From Martinezella tropici (lineage in GTDB: Bacteria; Pseudomonadota; Alphaproteobacteria; Rhizobiales; Rhizobiaceae), in contig NZ_VNIP01000009.1 in NCBI RefSeq assembly GCF_008370325.1, positions 356,090-420,089 on the forward strand: a stretch of 64,000 bases of DNA. Direction: 5' to 3'. Position 1 is the first letter of the stretch, and each line of letters starts with the position of its first letter. Made by a program: the position numbers and the translations under genes. This document shows positions 1 to 8,469 of the stretch, one piece after another. The notes below the pieces were generated by a model. The model saw only the letters and a program-made list of their open reading frames with translations, did no database searches and had not been told where the DNA came from.

Positions 1-1
1 T

Positions 2-808
2 GCCGCCGGCAAGCATGTGGTTTGCGAAAAGCCGCTCGTCGGATCGCTCGCCGATGTCGACGCCGTCATCGCTGCCGAGAAAACGGCCAAGGGCCGGCTG
101 ATGCCGATCTTCCAGTATCGCTATGGCGACGGCATCCAAAAGGCCAAGCGCATCATCGCTTCAGGCATTGCCGGCAAGCCCTATGTCGCCACGTCGGAGA
201 CGCATTGGGTGCGCGGCGCCGATTATTATGCAGTCCCCTGGCGCGGCAAGTGGGATACCGAACTCGGCGGCGTGCTGATGACGCATTCCATCCATCTGCA
301 CGACATGCTGACCTATCTGATGGGACCGATCGCCGGTCTCTTCGGCCGCGTTGCCACCCGCGTCAACGATATCGAAGTCGAGGATTGCGCCAGCGCCAGC
401 CTGCTGATGGAAAATGGCGCGCTCGCCACCATCAGCGCCACGCTCGGCTCGCAGGAGCAGATCAGCCGCCTGCGCCTCGCCTTTGAAAACGTCCTGATCG
501 AAAGCAACCACGAGCCCTACAGCCCCGGCCAGGATCCCTGGAAGATCGTCCCCGCCAATGACGAGATCGGCGCGAAGATCGATGCGCTGCTGGCCAACTG
601 GTCGCCGATCCCCAACCGTTTCAACACGCAGATGAGGCTGTTCCACGACGCACTGGTGTCGGGCGGACCGCTGCCGGTGACGACGGCCGATGCCCGCCAG
701 GCGCTGGAGCTGGTCACGGCCTTCTATGAATCGTCGGAAACCCGCACCGAAGTCCGCTTTCCCGTCGGGCCGGAAGCCAAGAAATACAAGAGCTGGAGGC
801 CGTCATGA
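2..808 (+). CDS. Gfo/Idh/MocA family NAD(P)-dependent oxidoreductase (5' truncated)
   Basis: The reading frame is open to the left edge, so the N-terminal nucleotide-binding part lies outside the window. The visible part begins AAGKHVVCEKPL, the EKP motif that ends the Rossmann fold of this family. It continues through the alpha/beta C-terminal domain, with DYYAVPWRGKWDTELGG and a conserved His segment (THSIHLHDML). These enzymes oxidise or reduce sugars, inositols or sugar acids with NAD(P). The stop codon overlaps a possible upstream ATG of the next gene, a sugar-type ABC ATPase, so both probably belong to one sugar uptake and catabolism operon. The substrate cannot be told from sequence. 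Confidence 0.9.
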   Translation, partial: AAGKHVVCEKPLVGSLADVDAVIAAEKTAKGRLMPIFQYRYGDGIQKAKRIIASGIAGKPYVATSETHWVRGADYYAVPWRGKWDTELGGVLMTHSIHLHDMLTYLMGPIAGLFGRVATRVNDIEVEDCASASLLMENGALATISATLGSQEQISRLRLAFENVLIESNHEPYSPGQDPWKIVPANDEIGAKIDALLANWSPIPNRFNTQMRLFHDALVSGGPLPVTTADARQALELVTAFYESSETRTEVRFPVGPEAKKYKSWRPS

Positions 809-852
809 ACGTTGCCCCGCGAGCCATCAGGACCAAGAAGGAGGAAGCGCCC

Positions 853-1932
853 ATGGCGACAAGCGTATCGCTGCAGAAGGTTATCAAGCGCTATGGCGAG
901 CTTCAGGTGGTTCACGGGATCGATCTGGAAATCGAGCCGGGAGAATTCACCGTCTTCGTCGGTCCCTCCGGCTGCGGCAAGTCCACGCTCCTGCGCATGA
1001 TCGCCGGGCTGGAGCCGATTTCCGGCGGCGGGCTCTATCTCGACGGCAGCCGCATGAACGATGTCCCCGCCTCCAAGCGCGGCATCGCCATGGTCTTCCA
1101 GTCCTATGCGCTCTATCCGCATATGACCGTCTATAAGAACCTAGCCTTCGGCCTTGAAACCGCTGGCATGAAGAAGCAGGATATCCAGCCGCGTGTCGAA
1201 AAAGCGGCCGAAATCCTGCAGATCAAGCAGCTGCTGCAGCGCAAGCCGAAACAGCTGTCCGGCGGCCAGCGCCAGCGCGTCGCGATCGGCCGCGCCATCG
1301 TGCGCGAACCCAACATCTTCCTCTTCGACGAGCCGCTCTCGAATCTCGATGCCGAATTGCGCGTGCAGATGCGCGTCGAGATCGCCCGCCTGCACCAGCG
1401 GCTCGGCAACACCATGATCTACGTCACCCACGACCAGACCGAAGCCATGACCATGGCCGACAAGATCGTCGTGCTCAACGGCGGCAAGATCGAGCAGGTC
1501 GGCGCACCGCTTGAGCTCTACAACAAGCCGAAGAACAAGTTCGTCGCCGGCTTCATCGGCTCGCCGAAAATGAACTTCCTCGACGCGAAGATCGTCGCCT
1601 CCGACGACGGCTCCGCCGTCATCGATCTGGCCGGCCAGACGGTACGGCTGCCACGCCGGCTGGGCGGTCTCCAGCCTGGACAGCCCGTCACCCTCGGCGC
1701 CCGCCCGGAACATCTGAACGTCGGCGATCGTGGTCTGGGGCTCGGCAATGCCCGCGTCGATCTCGTCGAACACCTCGGCGGCCAGACGATCCTCTATGTC
1801 ACGCTGCATGGCGGCCAGGCACTGACGGTTGCGCTGGAGGATCAGCAAAGCATCCGCGCCGGCGAAACGGTCAGCATCCACATCGATCCCGAGCGCTGCC
1901 ATTTGTTTGGTCCGGATGGTGTGACTTTGTAG
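853..1932 (+). CDS. ugpC: Sugar ABC transporter ATP-binding protein (UgpC/MalK type)
   Basis: This is the ATPase subunit of a CUT1-type carbohydrate importer, 359 aa from the chosen start. It shows Walker A (GPSGCGKST), a Q-loop (VFQSYALYPH), the signature LSGGQRQR, Walker B (FLFDEPLSNLD) and the H-loop (YVTHDQTEAMT). A MalK-like TOBE/regulatory domain follows (GSPKMNFLDA, then GARPEHL). I chose ATG 853 because GGAGGA lies 7 nt upstream; an in-frame ATG at 805 would add 16 residues not typical of the family. The binding protein and permeases are not in the window, so they must lie upstream or elsewhere. The ugpC name is the usual generic label for these ATPases; glycerol-3-phosphate specificity is not implied. 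Confidence 0.9.
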   Translation: MATSVSLQKVIKRYGELQVVHGIDLEIEPGEFTVFVGPSGCGKSTLLRMIAGLEPISGGGLYLDGSRMNDVPASKRGIAMVFQSYALYPHMTVYKNLAFGLETAGMKKQDIQPRVEKAAEILQIKQLLQRKPKQLSGGQRQRVAIGRAIVREPNIFLFDEPLSNLDAELRVQMRVEIARLHQRLGNTMIYVTHDQTEAMTMADKIVVLNGGKIEQVGAPLELYNKPKNKFVAGFIGSPKMNFLDAKIVASDDGSAVIDLAGQTVRLPRRLGGLQPGQPVTLGARPEHLNVGDRGLGLGNARVDLVEHLGGQTILYVTLHGGQALTVALEDQQSIRAGETVSIHIDPERCHLFGPDGVTL

Positions 1933-1953
1933 TTGGGGCTAGCGTAGGTGGGG

Positions 1954-2215
1954 CCTATCTCGCCTTGGCGGGCGAGAAAGTAAAAACTTAGGATTAGGCG
2001 AGGGTTCATCCCTCGTCTAATTCTTAGTTTTTACAAGAGCGGGGGTGGGCATGGACGCAATCAGCCTCCGGTTCATTGGCACAAGAAAAGGACCCCCTCT
2101 CTTGCAATTTCAATGGCTTAGAAATTGCGCTAAGCTTTTGGACATGCCGAACCTCCAATGTCGCAATTCCTAAACCAATGAAATTGCTTTCTCGCCCGCC
2201 AGGGGGCGAGATAGG
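1954..2215. repeat. Nested inverted-repeat element (three-hairpin, MITE- or RIME-like)
   Basis: Outer arms 1954-1979 and 2188-2215 are near-perfect reverse complements (CCTATCTCGCC...GGCGGGCGAGAAA) apart from a 2-nt length difference. Inside, three further inverted repeats follow end to end: 1980-2004/2010-2034 (25 bp, loop TTCAT), about 2034-2047/2091-2104, and 2104-2129/2162-2187. Folded, this gives a closed stem with three side hairpins. There is no convincing coding sequence between 1933 and 2239, so this element fills the gap between two convergent operons. The first inner hairpin could also serve as a terminator. Whether it is a mobile MITE or a known rhizobial mosaic repeat needs a genome search. 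Confidence 0.75.
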
Positions 2216-2239
2216 TCTCCGCATTTGCCGCCACTCCAA

Positions 2240-4708
2240 TCAAACCTCAACGATCCGGCGGCTGCCGATCGTGCGGATCTGGCCTGATGGAATGACATCG
2301 GCCGGAACGCCCTCCCGCCGATGCAGCCGAAGCCGCCTGCTGCCGGGCGCAAGATGGAACCAGTCATCCTCGGCCCGGTAGGCTTCCAGATCGATCTGCA
2401 CCGATTGCGCCAGCCGGTCGGTGCTGAGATCAAGGAACCAGTCTTCGCCCTCCTGCACCGCAGACGCCGTGACCTCGGCATCATGGAACGCCTTAGTGCG
2501 TCCAAGCGGAAAGTAAAAAGCCTGGGCGATGACAGAGCCGGTCGCCGATGCCGTCAACCGCGCGACCGTAACATCATGCGACGGCGGTCCGAAGCGGAAG
2601 GCGTAAGTCGTATCGAAGAAGGCTCCGAAAAGATCAGTGCAGGCTATCTTTTGTTTGCCGCGCGCCTCGACCACCAGATCACGGCCACCGCCGACGACGA
2701 TCTGCCGGCCGTCGCGCAGACAGGAGATCTCGACGGTCACGTCTAGCGCCGCGTCGCTCTCGTTGATGACATGCACGTCGAGACCATTGGTGCCCTCATC
2801 CATCAGCAGCACCTGCACTGGCCGGAAGGCGCGGCGCAGGCCGTACCAGACCGGCTTCGGCTCCGCGGTCGAATCGATCACACCCCAGCCGGCGCCAGGA
2901 AGCAGGTCCTGCAGCGTCCAGACGAGCGCACCGTTGCAGCCGGAGCCATGGCGGCGCCACTCGGCATAGATCTCTTCGGCGACTTCGCCGGTCACGGCGC
3001 GCGAAAGGTTGAGATAAAGATCGGGATCTTCCCGTCGCAGCCGGTTGGGCTCGAAGCCATAAAGCTCCTGAAGATAATGATCGCGCACGTCCTCGAAATC
3101 CCAGGATGCGCCGCGATCGCGCGGCACGCGCTCCTTCCATAGCGGGCTATGGACAGCAGGAACCGGCAGATGCTGGCCGAGCGTGCGGGCTTGCGGCACA
3201 TGCGCGAAAGCGAGACTCTCGGCGGCAAAGCGAACGTCGGCGCGGCGCGCATCGGCGAGCGGGCGCATATAGGCGCCGACGCCGTAATAATGCGTGACGC
3301 CAGCATTCGGAGAAAACGGCATCGGCCCGCCGGAGGGCGAATTGACCACATAGGGCACATCCGAACGAAGCGATTGCACCAGCGGCGGAATGATCTCCTC
3401 GACAACCGGGCTTTTCCAGAACTGTTCGGGCAGGCCCATCATGGCCGCTTGCTGATGGATCTCGCTGCCGCCGCAAAGAACAGCCAGCGACGGCGACAGG
3501 CGCGTGCGGCTCAGAAACTGCGAAACCTCCGTTTCGACATGGGCATTGAACGCCTTCTCGTTCTTCGGATAGTCGAAATTGGCGAACATGAAATCCTGCC
3601 AGACCATCAGGCCGAGTTCGTCGCAGAGGCGGAAGAATTCCGGTGTCTCATAAGCCATGGTTCCGCCGATGCGGATCATGTTCATGCCGGCCGCGGCCGC
3701 CAGCCGCAGCCAGCGCTCGTAATCCTCCCGGCCGCCGGGCAAGCGTGCGATATCGGCCGTGGTCCACACGGCACCCCGGCAAAAAACCCGCTCGCCATTG
3801 ACGATAACAGCGAAATCCTGCCCATCGGCGGCACGATCGACCGACAGCCGGCGAAAACCGGTCTGCCCGAGCGCATGCTCGACGCCATCGACGACAAGCG
3901 TGACATCATGGAGCTGCGGCATACCATGCGTATGCGGCCACCACGGCACCACATCGGGCATTTTCAAGATGGCCGTATAGCGGCCGGCACCGGCCCTCTC
4001 GAAAGCCTGTTCCGCCTCCCCGCACTTCAACACTAGCTCTGCTACATCGCCCTCGATCGAAAGCGAGGCATAGAGCCGGCCCTCGCCATTTTCGAGCAGG
4101 TCCGGCCGCAAGGAGAGATCACGGATGACCGGCGCACTCGGCCGCAGCAGCGAAACCGGCCGCCATGGACCGACGGCCTGAATCTCGGGGCACCAGCCGG
4201 GCATGTGGCCGAGCAGCGTCGTGCGCACCATCCGCAGGCCCTGCGGCGTGATCATCTGCGGCCGCCAGCGGGCGCGCGGCCCAGGTTCCGAAAGCTTCGG
4301 CTCCAGGGCGCGGAAACAGAGCGCCAGCTCATCACCGCCAAGCAGGGTGACGTCGACGTCATGGGCCTCGAACATGCTTTCGGACACAAGGATCTGCTGG
4401 CCGTTCAGGAAGACTTCGCAAAGTGTCGCCAGCCCTTCCAGCCGCAAAACTGCGTCACCCGCCTCGGCATCCACCAGACGGCAGATATACCAGGCATCGC
4501 GGTCGTGGAGAGGCTGCGGCTTCGTCCGGTCGAAACGCCCGGCTTTTTCCAAGGCTTCCGCCACGGTGCCCGGCACGGGCGCGGGGATGAAGCCAGAGGT
4601 CAGCGGCACATCGGATGGCGAGATGCAGGTGCCTGCATCCGTCAATACCAGATTCCAACCTTCGCTCAGCCGCATTCCGCCACCGAGATCCGCCAAGCGC
4701 CCGCCCAT
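2240..4708 (-). CDS. Glycoside hydrolase family 2 protein, beta-mannosidase-like
   Basis: About 822 aa, with the GH2 order: sugar-binding N-terminal domain (WNLVLTDAG, PVPGTVAEAL), immunoglobulin-like domain, TIM barrel (CRGAVWTTADI, MIRIGGTMAYE, VWQDFMFANFDYP) and C-terminal beta domains. The likely acid/base is Glu in LCGGSEIHQQ, and the likely nucleophile is Glu in FAAESLAFAH. The family hydrolyses terminal beta-mannosides or related sugars. There is no evident signal peptide, so it is probably cytoplasmic. I chose ATG 4708 (GGAAG 5 nt upstream); an upstream TTG at 4801 would overlap the preceding gene. It lies 76 bp downstream of the DUF1839 gene on the same strand, so it may be the last gene of the carrier-protein operon, though its link to that chemistry is unclear. 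Confidence 0.85.
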   Translation of the reverse strand: MGGRLADLGGGMRLSEGWNLVLTDAGTCISPSDVPLTSGFIPAPVPGTVAEALEKAGRFDRTKPQPLHDRDAWYICRLVDAEAGDAVLRLEGLATLCEVFLNGQQILVSESMFEAHDVDVTLLGGDELALCFRALEPKLSEPGPRARWRPQMITPQGLRMVRTTLLGHMPGWCPEIQAVGPWRPVSLLRPSAPVIRDLSLRPDLLENGEGRLYASLSIEGDVAELVLKCGEAEQAFERAGAGRYTAILKMPDVVPWWPHTHGMPQLHDVTLVVDGVEHALGQTGFRRLSVDRAADGQDFAVIVNGERVFCRGAVWTTADIARLPGGREDYERWLRLAAAAGMNMIRIGGTMAYETPEFFRLCDELGLMVWQDFMFANFDYPKNEKAFNAHVETEVSQFLSRTRLSPSLAVLCGGSEIHQQAAMMGLPEQFWKSPVVEEIIPPLVQSLRSDVPYVVNSPSGGPMPFSPNAGVTHYYGVGAYMRPLADARRADVRFAAESLAFAHVPQARTLGQHLPVPAVHSPLWKERVPRDRGASWDFEDVRDHYLQELYGFEPNRLRREDPDLYLNLSRAVTGEVAEEIYAEWRRHGSGCNGALVWTLQDLLPGAGWGVIDSTAEPKPVWYGLRRAFRPVQVLLMDEGTNGLDVHVINESDAALDVTVEISCLRDGRQIVVGGGRDLVVEARGKQKIACTDLFGAFFDTTYAFRFGPPSHDVTVARLTASATGSVIAQAFYFPLGRTKAFHDAEVTASAVQEGEDWFLDLSTDRLAQSVQIDLEAYRAEDDWFHLAPGSRRLRLHRREGVPADVIPSGQIRTIGSRRIVEV

Positions 4709-4784
4709 GACATCTTCCGGGGGATTACCCCGCCCCAATATTTTCAGAAATGACCCAGCCGTATCGAGCTTGAACGGAAGCCGG

Positions 4785-5744
4785 TCAAAGCTTCCGTTCA
4801 AGCTCGCTCATCATGGAATCCCATGCATCGGCGGCGGGATCAAGCGCAGTGCGCAACGGCTCGAATTTCTTGCGCGTGATGGCGCGGGCGAGCTGGAACT
4901 GCACCGATTTCGCTGCCTCGGAAATTTTCCGCGCCTCTGTCGCCGCATCGGACAAATCGGCCGAAAGCCAGTCGAAATGGCTGCCGGCCAGTTCGAAATT
5001 GGCACCGAGCTGACGCAGCGTGTTGAAGGCATATTTATGGAAGAAACCGAAGGGCCGCTCGGCGACCGCTTCCACCTGCACGGGGAAAATCTCGGCGAAG
5101 GCACGGATAGGATTGGCCTTCGGACGACGGCGAAAATGGAAAGACAGAAGTTGCCGCGCCGTCTGACGGATCGCAGCCTCGCTCGGCGCCTTCTCCGGGA
5201 ATTTCGCAAATTCGGTGTAAGGCAGGAAGGGCAGGTCCTCATCCGTCAGGTGCAGCTGGAAGAGCCCGTCGAAATCCTCGCCGGACAGGCTGAAAAACCC
5301 GCCATTGTGGAAGTATTCGACCGAGCGGCCTTCCATGTCGAGCCGGTTGATCGCCACCGTCGTCTTACCGTGTTCGCGGCGATAGCCGACGCCCTGCGTG
5401 TCCGGCATGAAGAAGGAATCCATCTCGACCAGGCAGAGCCGGCCGCGGCCGATCTGCCCGACGACGTGGTTCTGCACCTTGTCGTAGATCGCAAGCTCGG
5501 TGCAGCGCACGCCGTAGAGCGCTTCCAGGTCCTCGAGCGGCACTTTGAAGAAGGTGAACTGATCGCCCTCGAAATCCTGTGTCACCGTGAAGCCGAGCAT
5601 GGCTTCCGGTGGCAGCTTCAGGGTCGAAAGCACCTCGATCCAGAGATCGATATAGCAGTTCGTCTCGGGCCACATGCGCTCGCTGTCGTGCAGCGCATGT
5701 GGCTTGTAGGCGGCGGGATCCAGTCCCTGAAACACGGCAGCCAT
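4785..5744 (-). CDS. DUF1839 family protein
   Basis: 319 aa from ATG 5744, 8 bp after the stop of the amino acid:[carrier protein] ligase gene, so translation is probably coupled. The protein starts MAAVFQGLDPAAYKPHALH and contains ETNCYIDLWIE, FEGDQFTFFK and EYFHNGGFF blocks; no classical catalytic motif is obvious. As I recall, DUF1839 proteins occur next to these ligases in alphaproteobacteria. By context it may act on the aminoacyl thioester carried by the carrier protein, for example as an acyltransferase, but that is inference. No membrane segment or signal peptide is visible. Confidence 0.8.
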   Translation of the reverse strand: MAAVFQGLDPAAYKPHALHDSERMWPETNCYIDLWIEVLSTLKLPPEAMLGFTVTQDFEGDQFTFFKVPLEDLEALYGVRCTELAIYDKVQNHVVGQIGRGRLCLVEMDSFFMPDTQGVGYRREHGKTTVAINRLDMEGRSVEYFHNGGFFSLSGEDFDGLFQLHLTDEDLPFLPYTEFAKFPEKAPSEAAIRQTARQLLSFHFRRRPKANPIRAFAEIFPVQVEAVAERPFGFFHKYAFNTLRQLGANFELAGSHFDWLSADLSDAATEARKISEAAKSVQFQLARAITRKKFEPLRTALDPAADAWDSMMSELERKL

Positions 5745-5752
5745 GGAAGCGA

Positions 5753-6661
5753 TCAGCCCCACAACGTCTTGCGCACGCTCTCGGGCCATTCCCTGACGTC
5801 GAGACCATGGGTGTGGAACAGCGCCAGTGCGATGCGCTCCAGGCCGAAGCCGACGCAGGCCGTGTGCACGACGCTGCCGTCGGCAAAGTTCAGGCCCCAC
5901 TTCGTGCCGAAGGCATCCTGGTGATAGTTGAAGCTCATGCAGGCGGTCGGCTTGGCGGCGGACGTGATCGGGATCAGCAGCTCGAACTTCAGGTTCTGGT
6001 CGCGCTGGTTGTTGGCAAGCATCTTGCCGGCGCGGCCGAAGAACGGGTCGTTGGCAACGTCGATTGTCACGTCGAGGCCGACGGCCTTCATCATCTCTAC
6101 ACCGCGGTCCATCCAGCTCTGGCGGAAATCCGTCACATGCTTTTCGCTGCCCATGCAGACATATTCGCGCATGCGGAAGAGCTGCTGGCGGGCCGGATCC
6201 TTGGAGGGCTCGTGGCGGAAGCAGTAGGATTGCAGGTCGTAGAGCGCGCCGTTTTCCGGAATGGCGCCGCGCTTGGCAACCGTCGGATAGAGCGGATAGC
6301 AGGCGGCCGGCGTCAGAACGATATCCGTCGCCTGCTGATCCTTCGTCCAGTCGTCGCCGACTTCCATGCACTTCAGCAGGCTCATATGGTCGAGCTCATT
6401 ACCGCAGAAGCTGTGCACCGTGCCGGCGAGCTGCGGGAAGCTCTTCATATAGCCGCTCGTCTCAAAGAAGGCGCGGTTCATGCCGGGCGGAAAGCGGATG
6501 GCTTCGGCACCATCGGCGCCGCCGAACTTATCGATCAGCCGCTCGAAGGCCGAAATGACGTCTTCGAACTGGCCGCTGCGGCCATAGAGGCCGTCAACGC
6601 CGGTGTCGATCAGAAGACCGGATTCGAAAAGACGGTCGAGAAACGAGGTCTGCATATCCAT
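5753..6661 (-). CDS. Amino acid--[acyl-carrier-protein] ligase (truncated SerRS homologue)
   Basis: 302 aa, a class II aminoacyl-tRNA-synthetase catalytic core without a tRNA-binding domain. Motif 2 is FRMREYVCMG and motif 3 is GFGLERIALALF. The putative Zn ligands C121, E166 and C269 have the spacing (45 and 103 residues) that I recall for C131/E176/C279 of the Bradyrhizobium enzyme BLL0957. That enzyme attaches Gly or Ala to the phosphopantetheine of a carrier protein instead of to tRNA (Mocibob et al. 2010). The partner carrier protein is encoded two genes upstream in the same operon. The amino-acid preference of this copy cannot be read with certainty, and the biological role of the family is still open. 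Confidence 0.9.
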   Translation of the reverse strand: MDMQTSFLDRLFESGLLIDTGVDGLYGRSGQFEDVISAFERLIDKFGGADGAEAIRFPPGMNRAFFETSGYMKSFPQLAGTVHSFCGNELDHMSLLKCMEVGDDWTKDQQATDIVLTPAACYPLYPTVAKRGAIPENGALYDLQSYCFRHEPSKDPARQQLFRMREYVCMGSEKHVTDFRQSWMDRGVEMMKAVGLDVTIDVANDPFFGRAGKMLANNQRDQNLKFELLIPITSAAKPTACMSFNYHQDAFGTKWGLNFADGSVVHTACVGFGLERIALALFHTHGLDVREWPESVRKTLWG

Positions 6662-6666
6662 GACGA

Positions 6667-7860
6667 TTACCCCAACAGGCTGGTATCTTGTTTGTGGACG
6701 AGCAGCATGGTCGACGTATTGCCGAGGATGCGGTCGTTCGAGATCATCAATTGCGCCGAGTGCGCGTCGCGCAGGTGGCGGCCGAGGCTATAGGGCGTAC
6801 CGTTCTTGTAGCCCATGATGCCGCAGATCAGCATTGCATGGTTGATGATCGGCAGGATCATCTCCGAGGATGCGATCTTGACGTTGTTCATCGCCACGGC
6901 AAAAGCCATCGACGACAGGCGATCGGCATCGAGCTTCGCCTCTTCATAGGCTTTGAGCCCGGCGACGACGTTGGACTTCACCATCTGCAGCATGCTGGAG
7001 GCTTCGGCCAGACGCAGCGCGCCGGGTGGCGGTGCGCCGGGAGACTTGCGGGCGGCGGCACGAACGAAAGCCTGTGCGCGGGAAACAGCGTCGGCGGCAA
7101 TGCCGTACCACACACCGCTCCAGAGCAGATGCGAGCTTGCCAGCATCGATTGTGCGGCAATTTCGGCAAACGGCTTCGGCAGGATCTGCTTGGCCGGAGC
7201 CTCGCCCTTGAACAGGAAACCATCGGAGCAGGTGCCGCGCATGCCGAGCGTGTTCCACTCGACCGTGCGCTCGATATCGTATTGATCCCTAAGGAAGCAG
7301 GTCAGCACCTGATCGGAAGACGCCGCCTCGGCATGGCTGCGCGAGGTAATCAGAATGGCGTCGGCATGGGCGCCGTAGGAAATGACGGTCGCATCCTTTT
7401 CGAGGGTGCATGTATCGCCTTCGATCTTGATGGCGCAGATGCTGTTACGCAGATTGCCGCCGATCCCGCCTTCGGTCGTCGCCGAAGCGAGCAGCAGCTG
7501 TTCCCTAGCGATGCGGCGCATGAAGTCGCGGTGCCATTCACTATCGGCGCCGTGCTCGACCAGGCTCGAAAGCTTGATCTGGTGCATGGCGAAGACCATG
7601 GCGCTGGCGGCACAGGCCTGAGCGAGGATTGAGCAGAGCTCGGCAATCTCGGTGATTGACGTGCCCTCGCCGCCGAGATCGACGGGAATCTGAATGGAGA
7701 GCAGCTTCTCGGCGCGCATCGCGTCGACAGCCTCGCGCGGGAACCGGCCTTCGGCATCGACGGCATCGGCGTATTGGCTGGCGATCGCTGCGACGCGCGC
7801 GGCCCGCACCGCCGCTCCGTCACCCGTACCAACCTCGAGTAAAGCGACCGCCACGCTCAT
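6667..7860 (-). CDS. Acyl-CoA dehydrogenase-like flavoprotein
   Basis: 397 aa with the acyl-CoA dehydrogenase fold: N-terminal helical domain (PVDLGGEGTSITEIAELC), beta domain (LASATTEGGIGGN, WNTLGMRGTCSDGFLF) and C-terminal helices. The start ATG overlaps the carrier-protein stop by one base, and the ligase gene follows 5 bp later. This tight coupling suggests that its substrate is an acyl or aminoacyl thioester on that carrier protein, as for the flavin dehydrogenases that act on prolyl-carrier proteins in pyrrole biosynthesis. That comparison is inference; ordinary acyl-CoA substrates are not excluded. Confidence 0.85.
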   Translation of the reverse strand: MSVAVALLEVGTGDGAAVRAARVAAIASQYADAVDAEGRFPREAVDAMRAEKLLSIQIPVDLGGEGTSITEIAELCSILAQACAASAMVFAMHQIKLSSLVEHGADSEWHRDFMRRIAREQLLLASATTEGGIGGNLRNSICAIKIEGDTCTLEKDATVISYGAHADAILITSRSHAEAASSDQVLTCFLRDQYDIERTVEWNTLGMRGTCSDGFLFKGEAPAKQILPKPFAEIAAQSMLASSHLLWSGVWYGIAADAVSRAQAFVRAAARKSPGAPPPGALRLAEASSMLQMVKSNVVAGLKAYEEAKLDADRLSSMAFAVAMNNVKIASSEMILPIINHAMLICGIMGYKNGTPYSLGRHLRDAHSAQLMISNDRILGNTSTMLLVHKQDTSLLG

Positions 7861-8111
7861 TACGCGACCTTTCTGCCGTCCAGGATCATGCCGACGGTTC
7901 TTTCGATCGCGGCGATGCTGGCAAAGGACTTGCGATTCAGCAGGTTGTCAGGGAATTCGATGTCGAAGGCTTCCTCGATGCCGAGCATCAACTGCACGGA
8001 AGCGAAGGAGGACAATCCCGTCGCATAAAGATCAGCATCGTCTTCGATCTGGTCGACAGCAACGGGAAGCGCGCCGAACTTGGCCAGCAAATCGCGAATC
8101 GTCTGGTTCAT
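7860..8111 (-). CDS. Acyl/aminoacyl carrier protein
   Basis: 83 aa, a single PP-binding (carrier protein) domain. The phosphopantetheine attachment site is most likely Ser35 in YATGLSSFASVQ; the usual Asp before it is Ser34 here. Acidic helices follow (GIEEAFDIEFPDNLL). It is the first gene of the leftward operon carrier protein - dehydrogenase - ligase - DUF1839 (- GH2). The dedicated ligase two genes downstream suggests that it carries an amino acid rather than a growing fatty acid. The promoter must lie in the AT-rich gap 8112-8469. Confidence 0.9.
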   Translation of the reverse strand: MNQTIRDLLAKFGALPVAVDQIEDDADLYATGLSSFASVQLMLGIEEAFDIEFPDNLLNRKSFASIAAIERTVGMILDGRKVA

Positions 8112-8469
8112 AGTCTAGTCCCTTCTGGCAATGGCAAGCACAACCGAAGTCATGCCGTCTTATCGTTGGCCAAGAAGTAACAGGTAAAATAGAACATTCC
8201 GCTAAGCGACGTGGTAAATACAACCGACTTATACTTCATGGAAAATTGCTGTATTCGATACTTACCTGATTGAAATTTACCATGCGTAAGCCATCTAACT
8301 CGCGGCTCAAGCATAAATATCTAAAATCACTAATATTAAGGAATGGCGATCTTTGGAATGTTGAGACGTGAAAGAAGGTTAACGTACCAAAATTCGCCAC
8401 CACGTTTTATTCGAAAAACGTCATAACAATCAGAGCGTCAGTAAAAGTATAAGATTGCAGGAATGCGCT
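8112..8469. other. AT-rich intergenic region upstream of the carrier-protein operon
   Basis: This 358-bp gap is much more AT-rich than its flanks and holds no convincing gene. It must contain the promoter of the leftward carrier-protein operon and the 3' end of the epmB transcript. A short hairpin around 8402-8421 (ACGTTTT...AAAAACGT) may end the epmB transcript. Related short words (ACAGGTAAAAT near 8180, CTTACCTG near 8260) could be operator half-sites, but this is not strong. The base composition fits a promoter silenced by a nucleoid protein; that is speculation. Confidence 0.5.

Noticed and set aside
2321..4753. Plus-strand genes opposite the GH2 gene
   Set aside because: Several long open frames, all antisense shadows of the high-GC GH2 gene without recognisable motifs.
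4785..6371. A single 528-aa protein from the long minus-strand frame
   Set aside because: Its first ~210 codons are a shadow of the ligase gene in another frame; the real DUF1839 start is ATG 5744 next to the ligase stop.
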